From an uncultured bacterium (GTDB lineage Bacteria; Cyanobacteriota; Vampirovibrionia; Gastranaerophilales; Gastranaerophilaceae), in contig URPS01000015.1 in NCBI GenBank assembly GCA_900549855.1, positions 1 through 50,623 of the forward strand: a stretch of 50,623 nt of DNA, written 5' to 3'. Position 1 is the stretch's first letter, and each line of letters begins with the position of its first letter. Both the position numbers and the translations under genes were made by a program. Of the stretch, positions 25,229-32,800 are shown one piece after another. A model generated the notes under the pieces. That model searched no databases and was not told the origin of the DNA. It was given only the letters and a program-made list of their open reading frames with translations.

Positions 25229-25873
25229 AAGAAGATAATAATTTGTTTAATGGTATTGAGCTTTGCACTACCGTCACAGGCTTTTTTCTGGAAGAAAAAA
25301 GATCCGCAGCTGGAGAAGGAATTACAGGGTAAAGGTTATGCAGGGGCTTTGCCTAATTTGGGCGATAAGATAGAGAAATCAAAGACTAAGGTTACAACAC
25401 CTATTTTTGAATCACAAGAGGGATTTAACAATCCTGCGGATTTAAAACCTGTACCGAAGGATAATCCGGCGTTTATTAATATTATTCAGAAAAAGGATAA
25501 AACATCACAATATGTGAATGATGCAAATGAAATTATTCCTATGTTGGAAAAACTTGCGGATTGTATAGATGATAATGAAAGCTTGCAGCTATTTATAACA
25601 AAGGCAAACCTTTTAACTTTGAATATTGATAATCTGGCACAAAAATACGACGGGAAACCTGAAAGCTATTTTGAATCATTCAGGAAATTACAAGAAGTTA
25701 ACAGATATGTGAAATCTATTTCTACTTTAAGACGTGAAGCTGTGACTTATCAAAGATATCTTGCTTATTCTTCTAGCGGCTCGGTTTATAACCCAGAAAA
25801 TATCCAACAACAACTCCAATATTTGTTGGAAGAAATCAATTCAGCAATTTTGTTGTTAAGAGAAGAAACGTAA
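25226..25873 (+). CDS. Unknown secreted protein, 215 aa
   Basis: Not a known family. The signal peptide is clear (KKIIICLMVLSFALPSQAFF, cleavage after SQA around residue 18), and the mature part starts FFWKKKDPQLEK. The body is largely helical: residues 90-215 look like a helical bundle (ANEIIPMLEKLADCIDD, SISTLRREAVTYQRYLAYS, QQLQYLLEEINSAILLL). No lipobox. It is probably periplasmic. It is transcribed from its own leaderless-type promoter next to repeat copy B. Confidence 0.82.
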   Translation: MKKIIICLMVLSFALPSQAFFWKKKDPQLEKELQGKGYAGALPNLGDKIEKSKTKVTTPIFESQEGFNNPADLKPVPKDNPAFINIIQKKDKTSQYVNDANEIIPMLEKLADCIDDNESLQLFITKANLLTLNIDNLAQKYDGKPESYFESFRKLQEVNRYVKSISTLRREAVTYQRYLAYSSSGSVYNPENIQQQLQYLLEEINSAILLLREET

Positions 25874-25952
25874 TGGTAATTCTGTTTTAAGGATTAGATT
25901 GTCCTATAAGCTCCTCTTGTCACCCACATTCATAAGTGACTTTTGCTTTTTT

Positions 25953-25996
25953 CTACCTCACCCTTACCCTCTCCTGCTAGGAGAGGGTAAGCGCCA
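25953..25996. repeat. Fragment of the CTCTCC-hairpin repeat
   Basis: TTACCCTCTCCT-GCT-AGGAGAGGGTAA is a perfect palindrome around a 3-nt loop. It resembles the central module of the dispersed element at 14812 and 24853. It could also terminate the preceding gene weakly. Confidence 0.6.
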
Positions 25997-26061
25997 TACT
26001 TGAATAAATTTCTACGCATCTTCGCATCTGAGCCTCTAATCATCTTTTTATAGCACACTTG

Positions 26062-26079
26062 TGGTAGAATTGTTTTATG
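26062..26079 (+). promoter_or_regulatory. Leaderless-type promoter of comEC, extended -10
   Basis: TGGTAGAAT (extended -10, hexamer 26065-26070) ends 6 nt before the ATG at 26077. No Shine-Dalgarno sequence. Confidence 0.7.
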
Positions 26080-28467
26080 ATTAAGGATGTATGCGCAGTA
26101 ATATCACAGAATAAAAACGCTTTGATGCTGATATCAGTTACGTTTTATATACTTGCTTTGTTTTCGGTTTTAAGTGGACATTCTTTTGCTTTTTCGACTT
26201 TTGTTACTGTTGTTTTAACAATCTTACTTGTGACAAATCTTTTCAGGCTCAAGCATGTGTTAATTTGGGCGGTTATATTTTATTTGGGAATTGCAAATAC
26301 GCAATTCAGGCTAAAAATTACAGATGAATTGCTGAATATTGCACCGGTTAATTCAACTATTTCCGGTCAAATTCTCTCTATTCCGCAATCAAAGAGGGCA
26401 GATAAGCAAAGCTTTTTCTTTAAGGTCAACCAGATTGAGTATGACGATATGATTAAGACTTTTGATGATGAGAAAGTTTTGGTTAGTATTAGTGCGGATG
26501 AAAAGTTAAAAATATATGATTACTATAAAATAACTGGGCGACTGGCAGTTCCGTTTAAGGCTGGTAATCCGTCACAATTTGATTATGGAAATTACTTACG
26601 GAATTTTGATGTTTATTCTGTATTTTATGGGAAACAGGGGGTTAAACCTCAGAAATTGAATATTGAATTAACACGTAAAGAAAAATGTTTACAGTGGATA
26701 AATGATTATAGAGAAAAGATTATTTCTATACATTCCAATTACTTAGCCAGCCCTAATTTAGAAATATTGGGTGGTATTGTGTTTGGAGATGATGCAGTTT
26801 CACCACCGGAAAATATTAAACAGTCTTTTATTAATTCCGGTCTTTTGCATATTCTTGCAGCTTCCGGCATGAATGTTGCATTTATATTTTCATTTTTCTT
26901 TTTCTTCCTAAAACTTTTGCGAGTAAACTATAAAGTCAATATTTCAATTGGCATTGTTATGATACTTATTTATTCTCTAATGACCGGACTCGGCGCTTCT
27001 GTAATTAGAGCTACTTTTATGTTAGTGTTTGTACTTCTTGGAAAATTGATTGATAGGGATGCACATAGCATTTCTTTGTTGGCATTTGTTGCATTTTTAA
27101 TGCTTTTATACAATCCGATGTATATAAATGATGTCGGCTTTCAACTTTCTTTTGTTGTAACTTTTGGCTTACTTGTTATGACACCGCATTTAATGAAATT
27201 CAAAAACAGATTTCTTGATTATATAGTGGGGACAGTAAGTATACCAATCATTGCACAATTGTGGGTAATTCCTATTCAAGTATTCTATTTTAACAATATA
27301 AGTTTGTATTCTGTATTTGCAAATATTATGAGCGTTCCAATACTTTCTGTTATAAGTTTTGGCGGTTTTATCAGTTCACTTATAGCACCAATTACACCTC
27401 AAATCATATGCAGAATTTTTGATTTTGTATTGAATCCGCTAATATCAATTTTGGTTAATATCTCTGACTTTTGGGGTAATCTTCCGCACTCTACTCTTCA
27501 GACAAGCCATCCGAGCATATTGCAAATTATGTTGTATTATTCAATTTTATTAACACTTACAGCTTTGGCGAATAAAGATGTTAGAGAAAAATATGGTCGA
27601 ATTCTTAAAATAATTTTACCATCATTATTTGTTGTTTTGGCATTAACTTTTATTTCTTTCCCTAATAAAAACCTTGAAATTACGGCATTTGATGTCGGGA
27701 ATGCGGATTCTTTCTTTATAAAAACTCCAGATAATAAATATTTGATTATTGATACGGCAAAAGCCGGATATAATGGTGGAAAATCGGTTGCTGAAATACT
27801 GATTTTGAAATATTTGCTTGATAGAGGAATTAAAGAAATTGACACAATTATTGTAACCCATTTTGACAATGACCACTGCGGCGGCGCTGTTGATTTGATG
27901 AATGGAATTAAGGTTGATAAAATTTATGTAAATGATTTGGTACATAAATCGAAGCAAGCCAAAGAAATTTATAAAACTACGCAAGAACAAAATGTTAAAC
28001 TGATTTTAGCCCAAGACAATCAAGAGGTTATGAATAAAGATGGGCTAGTTATTAAAAACTACATGCCAAAATCTCAAGGTGTTGATGATAATGAGAATTC
28101 TATTCAAACTTTACTTACTTACAAAAGTTTCAGTATGCTTTTTACCGGTGATGCTGGGATTGATACATTGGAAGGAATTAAATGTAATATTCCAAGGCCA
28201 ATTACTGTATTAAAGGTTGGACACCATGGTGCAAATGGAGTCATAAATAAACATTTAGTAAAAGATTTGAGTCCAAAGATTTCATTAATTTCAGTTGGAG
28301 AAAATAAATTTGGACATCCGACCATTTATACGTTGGAAGTTTTGAAAGATACACGAATTTTAAGAACAGATGTGCATAATTCCATAAAATTTGTTATTAA
28401 TGCAAAAGGATACAAAATATTTACATTTGATTCCAAGGCTAAAAAATATATCCGATATAATGATTGA
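26077..28467 (+). CDS. comEC: ComEC/Rec2-family DNA uptake channel
   Basis: The 796-aa protein is the inner-membrane channel that takes up single-stranded DNA during natural transformation. It has the three expected parts: an N-terminal DUF4131 soluble domain after the first helices (FKAGNPSQFDYGNYLRNFDV), the polytopic Competence domain (GIVFGDDAVSP ... GLLHILAASGMNVAFIF ... GLGASVIRATFM), and a C-terminal metallo-beta-lactamase-like domain with THFDNDHCGGA (about residues 595-605) and VGHHGANG. Full length and unbroken, so DNA uptake is plausible, especially as a prepilin peptidase is encoded nearby. No ComEA is beside it. Confidence 0.95.
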   Translation: MIKDVCAVISQNKNALMLISVTFYILALFSVLSGHSFAFSTFVTVVLTILLVTNLFRLKHVLIWAVIFYLGIANTQFRLKITDELLNIAPVNSTISGQILSIPQSKRADKQSFFFKVNQIEYDDMIKTFDDEKVLVSISADEKLKIYDYYKITGRLAVPFKAGNPSQFDYGNYLRNFDVYSVFYGKQGVKPQKLNIELTRKEKCLQWINDYREKIISIHSNYLASPNLEILGGIVFGDDAVSPPENIKQSFINSGLLHILAASGMNVAFIFSFFFFFLKLLRVNYKVNISIGIVMILIYSLMTGLGASVIRATFMLVFVLLGKLIDRDAHSISLLAFVAFLMLLYNPMYINDVGFQLSFVVTFGLLVMTPHLMKFKNRFLDYIVGTVSIPIIAQLWVIPIQVFYFNNISLYSVFANIMSVPILSVISFGGFISSLIAPITPQIICRIFDFVLNPLISILVNISDFWGNLPHSTLQTSHPSILQIMLYYSILLTLTALANKDVREKYGRILKIILPSLFVVLALTFISFPNKNLEITAFDVGNADSFFIKTPDNKYLIIDTAKAGYNGGKSVAEILILKYLLDRGIKEIDTIIVTHFDNDHCGGAVDLMNGIKVDKIYVNDLVHKSKQAKEIYKTTQEQNVKLILAQDNQEVMNKDGLVIKNYMPKSQGVDDNENSIQTLLTYKSFSMLFTGDAGIDTLEGIKCNIPRPITVLKVGHHGANGVINKHLVKDLSPKISLISVGENKFGHPTIYTLEVLKDTRILRTDVHNSIKFVINAKGYKIFTFDSKAKKYIRYND

Positions 28468-28491
28468 AAAATTTAAACTAGTATATCTTTG

Positions 28492-28509
28492 TGATAAACT
28501 ATTCTTATG
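28492..28509 (+). promoter_or_regulatory. Leaderless-type promoter of dnaX, extended -10
   Basis: TGATAAACT (hexamer TAAACT at 28495-28500) ends 6 nt before the ATG at 28507. The hexamer is weaker than its peers, but the spacing and TGN are the same. Confidence 0.5.
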
Positions 28510-30372
28510 AGCGGGAATTATGTACCATTATATAGAAAATATCGTCCGCAAACGCTGGATAAGCTTGTAGGTCAAGAGCATATCAAAAAGACCTTAACAA
28601 GCGCTATAGAGCTTGGTAAAATTGCACATGCGTTTCTTTTCACAGGTCCACGTGGAACAGGAAAAACATCTACCGCAAGAATTCTTGCAAAATCTTTGAA
28701 TTGCAAAAATGGTCCAACTATTCATCCTTGTGGTGAATGTGAAAGCTGCCGTGATATTACGAATTCTGTTCCTATTGACGTAATTGAAATTGATGCTGCA
28801 AGTAATAGAAAAGTTGAAGATACGCAAAGCATTTTAGAAAAAATACAGTATGTTCCTGTTAATGGCAGATATAAAATCTATATTATAGATGAAGTTCACA
28901 TGCTTACAAACCACGCTTTTAATGCTTTACTTAAAACGTTAGAAGAACCACCGGAAAATGTTATTTTTATTCTTGCGACAACAGAAGTTCACAAAGTTTT
29001 GGACACCATTAAGAGTCGTTGTCAAAGATTTGATTTCAGAAGAATTACGACAGAAGATATAGTTAAACATTTGAGATATATATCTGATGAAGAAAAAATT
29101 AATATTTCTGATGATGCTTTGTTTACAATAGCAAAGAATTCTGCCGGCGGTATGAGAGATAGTATTTCACTTCTTGACCAATTGAGTTTGCTTGGCGTTT
29201 CAAAACAAGTAACATCAGAAGATGTTAATGCTGTATTGGGTAGAATTTCTTTTGATATTTTACATAAATTATCTGATAAAATCATTGCATCATCACCAAA
29301 CGAAGCAATTGAGATACTAAACGATATTTATAATTCCGGTAATGAGCCGTTGCAAATTTTGACAAACCTTTCTGAATACTTCAAGAACTTGTTAATTGTA
29401 AAAAATTGCAGAAAAGAGTTGTTATCAGAATTAACTGGCTTGAATGAGCCTCAAATTGAAGAAATTTCTAAGCAAAAAGATAAGTTGGAAACTCAACAAA
29501 TCGTATTTTTGCTAGAAAGAATTACGTATTACATAAAAGAGGTTAAACTTGCATCTAATCAACATTTGTGGCTAGAAGTTGGGATGATTGATTTAGCAAA
29601 TATGACTGAGAATTCAACTCTTTTAGATTTACAAAATCGAGTTAAAGCTCTTGAAAGCGGTTCTGTTTCTGTAATTCCACAAAGACCACAAATTATACAA
29701 GCTGCGCCTCAACAAGTCGTACAACAACAAAGACCTGAACCTGCACAACCAGTAACAAGGCCGGCTCCGGTACCGCCGGTAGAGCATGTTGCACAAAAAA
29801 CTGCTGCACAAGAACCGCCACAAGAATTTACGCCACCTCCTGTTAATAGAAAACCGGATGGTAATGATATCACAAGCTTGTGGGAAGCTTTATTGATGAA
29901 TATCAAGAGTCCTGCAACAAAAGCACTTTTGCATTTGGCAACACCGGTAAAAATTGCTCCTGATGAAGTTATTATTACATTTAAGAATGATAAATTAGTT
30001 TCTCAAATAAATGACACAAATAAGAAACAAATGTTAACAGATGCCGCCAATATAATGTTTAATAATGACGTTAAAGTTATAATAAGACTTCCAATGGCTG
30101 GTGATAGTGAAATAACAGCTTCTCAAAAAAAAAACTTAACGATTAATTTACCGACTCCGCCAAAACCGGTACAAGAAACACCTAAGGTGGCACCACAAAA
30201 GATACAAGAGTCTAAAATGGTTGAAAATAAACCTTCGTCTTCCGTAAATAATAATATTCAACCGGTTGTTACAGAAGAAAGTTCTGATGCTCAAGAAAAA
30301 GAAATTAAGCGAAACGAAACAGACCAAGAAAAAATGATTCTGGACTTGTTTGACGGCAAGTATATAGAATAA
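28507..30372 (+). CDS. dnaX: DNA polymerase III subunits gamma and tau
   Basis: The 621-aa clamp-loader ATPase coordinates the replicative polymerase. It has Walker A GPRGTGKT (residues 47-54), the zinc-binding cysteines C66, C75, C78, C81, the DEVH Walker B (about 128-131), and sensor motifs ending CQRFDFRR. A Pro/Gln-rich linker of about 65 residues follows (about 390-455), then a globular domain (SLWEALLMNIKSPATKALL), then a charged tail. A run of ten A at 30125-30134 falls in the coding sequence at codons 540-543 and is a candidate slippage site that would yield a shorter product. It has a leaderless-type promoter. Confidence 0.97.
   Translation: MSGNYVPLYRKYRPQTLDKLVGQEHIKKTLTSAIELGKIAHAFLFTGPRGTGKTSTARILAKSLNCKNGPTIHPCGECESCRDITNSVPIDVIEIDAASNRKVEDTQSILEKIQYVPVNGRYKIYIIDEVHMLTNHAFNALLKTLEEPPENVIFILATTEVHKVLDTIKSRCQRFDFRRITTEDIVKHLRYISDEEKINISDDALFTIAKNSAGGMRDSISLLDQLSLLGVSKQVTSEDVNAVLGRISFDILHKLSDKIIASSPNEAIEILNDIYNSGNEPLQILTNLSEYFKNLLIVKNCRKELLSELTGLNEPQIEEISKQKDKLETQQIVFLLERITYYIKEVKLASNQHLWLEVGMIDLANMTENSTLLDLQNRVKALESGSVSVIPQRPQIIQAAPQQVVQQQRPEPAQPVTRPAPVPPVEHVAQKTAAQEPPQEFTPPPVNRKPDGNDITSLWEALLMNIKSPATKALLHLATPVKIAPDEVIITFKNDKLVSQINDTNKKQMLTDAANIMFNNDVKVIIRLPMAGDSEITASQKKNLTINLPTPPKPVQETPKVAPQKIQESKMVENKPSSSVNNNIQPVVTEESSDAQEKEIKRNETDQEKMILDLFDGKYIE
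30125..30134 (+). promoter_or_regulatory. A10 run in dnaX: candidate slippage site
   Basis: The reading frame is CAA AAA AAA AAC TTA. Loss of one A gives CAA AAA AAA ACT TAA, an immediate stop. Gain of one A reaches TAA four codons later. Either change would end DnaX at about 544 residues. Confidence 0.45.
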
Positions 30373-30406
30373 TAGCGTTATTTCTGCAAGCGTCTTACAA
30401 AACTCT

Positions 30407-31156
30407 TTAGAATTCAACCTTTCTTCTTACATCAATTATTTTTTGATTATCTTTATACTCAATAAAAATATCTTTTTCTGCTGTATTAATTTTCATATAT
30501 TCTATTTCATTTGCGGATTTAAGTAAACAATTAATTATTATAAATCCTTTATTTTTTAATTCTGCAGATTCGGCATAACGTTCCGGCTCTAGTGTTTTAA
30601 GATTTCTAAAAAGCGTTTTGAATTGTTTCCCGTTATCAAAAATTTCTGTTATACTGCTTATAGAAAAGTCTTCTTCTATCTGGAACATAATATATTTATT
30701 ATTAATATTTTCATCAAAAATAATTATATTGGTTTTTATATAACCATCATCTTTAATAGTACGTTCCAGCTTAGAAATAATATTTCCTGTAGCTTTATCT
30801 CTTTCTATTATTTTAGAAACTATTTCTTCATTGTCTTTTGCCGGATAATATTCTCTGATAAAATCTGAACCGTATTCTTTTATACAATTTAAAGTTTTAT
30901 CCACATTAAAGATACGTTCGCCATTTATATTAACAATTTTAAAAGAATATGGCATATCAAGTTTTTGGGGTAAAAGTTGCTGTAGATTTTGTACTCGGTT
31001 CAAAATCGTCGCAGCATCTTTATCAAATTTTGGTTTAACTAGAATTTGGCTATAGCTATAATCTGTCAAAGTTGTTACACTCGTAAGATTAGTTTTTAAA
31101 CTTAGAGGATTTGACAAATCTTCTTCTAGACTTTCCTGATTTTCTTTATAATACAT
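30407..31156 (-). CDS. Unknown protein, 249 aa
   Basis: Not a family I recognise. It is soluble with no signal peptide or membrane segment. Mixed alpha/beta patterns are visible, with several strand-like stretches (SFKIVNINGERIFNV, KTNIIIFDENINNKYIMFQI, KGFIIINCLLK) that suggest a repeating beta-rich fold resembling lipoprotein- or amyloid-type repeat domains, but this is only an impression. AAAGG lies about 12 nt before the ATG. It converges on dnaX with only 34 bp between stops and is followed upstream by the matrixin-like gene on the same strand. Confidence 0.72.
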   Translation of the reverse strand: MYYKENQESLEEDLSNPLSLKTNLTSVTTLTDYSYSQILVKPKFDKDAATILNRVQNLQQLLPQKLDMPYSFKIVNINGERIFNVDKTLNCIKEYGSDFIREYYPAKDNEEIVSKIIERDKATGNIISKLERTIKDDGYIKTNIIIFDENINNKYIMFQIEEDFSISSITEIFDNGKQFKTLFRNLKTLEPERYAESAELKNKGFIIINCLLKSANEIEYMKINTAEKDIFIEYKDNQKIIDVRRKVEF

Positions 31157-31240
31157 ACACTACTGACCTTTTTAATTTTTCCTAAATAACACACTAATAT
31201 TTATACTAAAACCTATTTTTAAAAATTTTTCTAATAAAAA

Positions 31241-32017
31241 TTATTTTTTTCTATTATTGTTCAAATAATTTTTTACATTATTGGAAAGCGAAATATTTTG
31301 GAGCATCATATTGTATTTTTTCAAATCACCAATATTTGTTGATTCTTCCAATAAATCACGTCTTGTTCCGAGCTGCATTTTTTCCGGCTCTTTATTTGAT
31401 TCATTTTTAGCATCAATCTTTCTTATAACAGAATCTATATCTGTAGAAGTAGATATTCCATACTTTGCAGCAAATTGTTTTACGGAAGCTCCAGAAGTCA
31501 TACGATAAAGCCAGTTGATAGAATATTTATCATTTTCAGACAAAGTTGCAACTCCATATTGGTGTGGAGTATACATAATATCCTCTTTGTATGGACTATG
31601 ATTTAAACCAAGCGCATGACCGACTTCATGTAAAATCGTGTGATAAACTTCTATGTCACTATCGTATTTTTGGTGAATTCTACCATCTGTAAGTCCAATA
31701 GAAACTTCTGCACCATAAAGTCTGCCTTGTGGATCCCAACTGAAATAACAATGACCGAGAGCCTGCCTGTCAACACGCTTCCAATCTACATTAATATTAG
31801 ATTCTAACAAAACACTGGTTATACGGAATCTTAATTTTCCACCGGTAGCAGCAGACCACATAGAAAAAGCATCCATTACCATTTTTCTATATTTTGCGTC
31901 TTCTCCGGGTTTTGAATAAAATTTCATAGGGGCAATATAAACGGTCAAATTATTAACCGGCCACCTCATAATATTCCCGTTTTTTATACTTCCATTGAGA
32001 TATGTTTTGCGCTGCAT
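31241..32017 (-). CDS. Matrixin-like zinc metalloprotease
   Basis: The 258-aa protein carries the metzincin zinc site HEVGHALGLNH (about residues 128-138) and a following Met-turn region (DIMYTPHQYG). Upstream is an astacin/matrixin-like strand region with WSAATGGKLRFRI and GAEVSIGL. It would be a secreted-type endopeptidase in related families, but no signal peptide is visible at this start (MQRKTYLNGSIKNGNIMRW), so export, if any, must use another route or the start is different. A ~90-residue charged C-terminal extension follows the catalytic domain. The promoter is leaderless-type. Confidence 0.87.
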   Translation of the reverse strand: MQRKTYLNGSIKNGNIMRWPVNNLTVYIAPMKFYSKPGEDAKYRKMVMDAFSMWSAATGGKLRFRITSVLLESNINVDWKRVDRQALGHCYFSWDPQGRLYGAEVSIGLTDGRIHQKYDSDIEVYHTILHEVGHALGLNHSPYKEDIMYTPHQYGVATLSENDKYSINWLYRMTSGASVKQFAAKYGISTSTDIDSVIRKIDAKNESNKEPEKMQLGTRRDLLEESTNIGDLKKYNMMLQNISLSNNVKNYLNNNRKK

Positions 32018-32032
32018 AGCTATATAATAGCA
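32015..32032 (-). promoter_or_regulatory. Leaderless-type promoter of the matrixin-like gene
   Basis: On the minus strand TGCTATTAT (hexamer at plus 32024-32029) ends 6 nt before the ATG at 32017. Confidence 0.65.
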
Positions 32033-32084
32033 TACTTTTTAGATTTTGAGAATGACGATTAGAATTCATTATTTTGAATTATTT

Positions 32085-32101
32085 TGTAACAATTTGTTAC
32101 A
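32085..32101. promoter_or_regulatory. 17-bp perfect palindrome TGTAACAA-T-TTGTTACA
   Basis: A perfect palindrome lies between the divergent matrixin-like gene and speD. It is the best copy of a motif seen upstream of at least five other genes here. It is probably an operator for a dimeric regulator; the regulator is not known. Confidence 0.6.
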
Positions 32102-32217
32102 CAATTCAAGAAAAAGTGTAAAATATACAAATTTTTTGTTTTTTATAGTAATATATAAAAGTTAGTAAAAATTATTAATTGATGCGAATAGCATCTTTGG
32201 AAAAGGAGGCACATGAA

Positions 32218-32676
32218 TTGACAATTGTATCATCTTCACTTGACGAGCTAGAAAAACAAAACTTGGACAGAGTAAACTTAGGACAACACGTTCTTGCAGA
32301 ATTTTTTGAATGTGATCCAAATATATTAAATAGTAATGATAAAGTAGAAAAGTACATGATAGAAGCTGCTCTTGAGTGCGGTGCGACAATCGTTCAAAAG
32401 TGCTTTCATATGTTTAATCCATATGGTGTTAGCGGTGTGGTAATTATTTCAGAAAGCCACTTAGCAATTCATACTTGGCCGGAATTAGGCTATGCCGCAG
32501 TTGATTTGTTTACTTGCGGAACAAAATGTGACCCTAAAGTTGCTTATGAATTCTTGAAAAAGAAATTCAACTCTCAAAAAGCTTCTTTTACTGAATTAAA
32601 AAGAGGTATTATTGATAGAGAAACTTTAAAATTGGCTGAACAACCATTTGAGATTGCTGAACAATTTGAAGAATAA
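32218..32676 (+). CDS. speD: S-adenosylmethionine decarboxylase proenzyme (class 1B)
   Basis: The 152-aa enzyme makes decarboxylated SAM, the aminopropyl donor for spermidine synthesis. The self-cleavage site is ESH with Ser80 becoming the pyruvoyl group, in GVSGVVIISESHLAIHTWPE, followed by GYAAVDLFTCG. I choose the TTG at 32218 because AAAAGGAGG lies at 32201-32209, 8 nt before it; upstream in-frame starts at 32179 (TTG) and 32182 (ATG) have no ribosome binding site and would place the Shine-Dalgarno inside the gene. The spermidine synthase gene is not adjacent. A terminator follows. Confidence 0.95.
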   Translation: MTIVSSSLDELEKQNLDRVNLGQHVLAEFFECDPNILNSNDKVEKYMIEAALECGATIVQKCFHMFNPYGVSGVVIISESHLAIHTWPELGYAAVDLFTCGTKCDPKVAYEFLKKKFNSQKASFTELKRGIIDRETLKLAEQPFEIAEQFEE

Positions 32677-32690
32677 TAATTTATATAAAA

Positions 32691-32729
32691 AACAAAGAGG
32701 CTTGCTCCAGCAAGCCTCTTTGTTTTTGC
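32691..32729 (+). terminator. Rho-independent terminator of speD
   Basis: AACAAAGAGGCTTGCT at 32691-32706 pairs with 32709-32724, and the T-run ends at 32727. Confidence 0.92.
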
Positions 32730-32783
32730 AAAATGCAACTTTTCTTTACATTATGGCAATTTCATGAAATTTATTGTTTTATA

Positions 32784-32800
32784 TATAATGTATGGTTATG
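32784..32800 (+). promoter_or_regulatory. -10 element close to the M16 peptidase start
   Basis: TATAAT at 32784-32789 ends 2 nt before the first ATG (32792) and 8 nt before the in-frame ATG at 32798. The second is the more likely start, giving a leaderless or nearly leaderless mRNA. Confidence 0.55.

Noticed and set aside
32085..32101. Palindrome considered as an NtcA-type site (GTA-N8-TAC)
   Set aside because: The spacing between GTA and TAC is nine, not eight, so a direct assignment is not justified.
32179..32217. Upstream starts for speD
   Set aside because: They lack a ribosome binding site, and the strong AAAAGGAGG fits the TTG at 32218.
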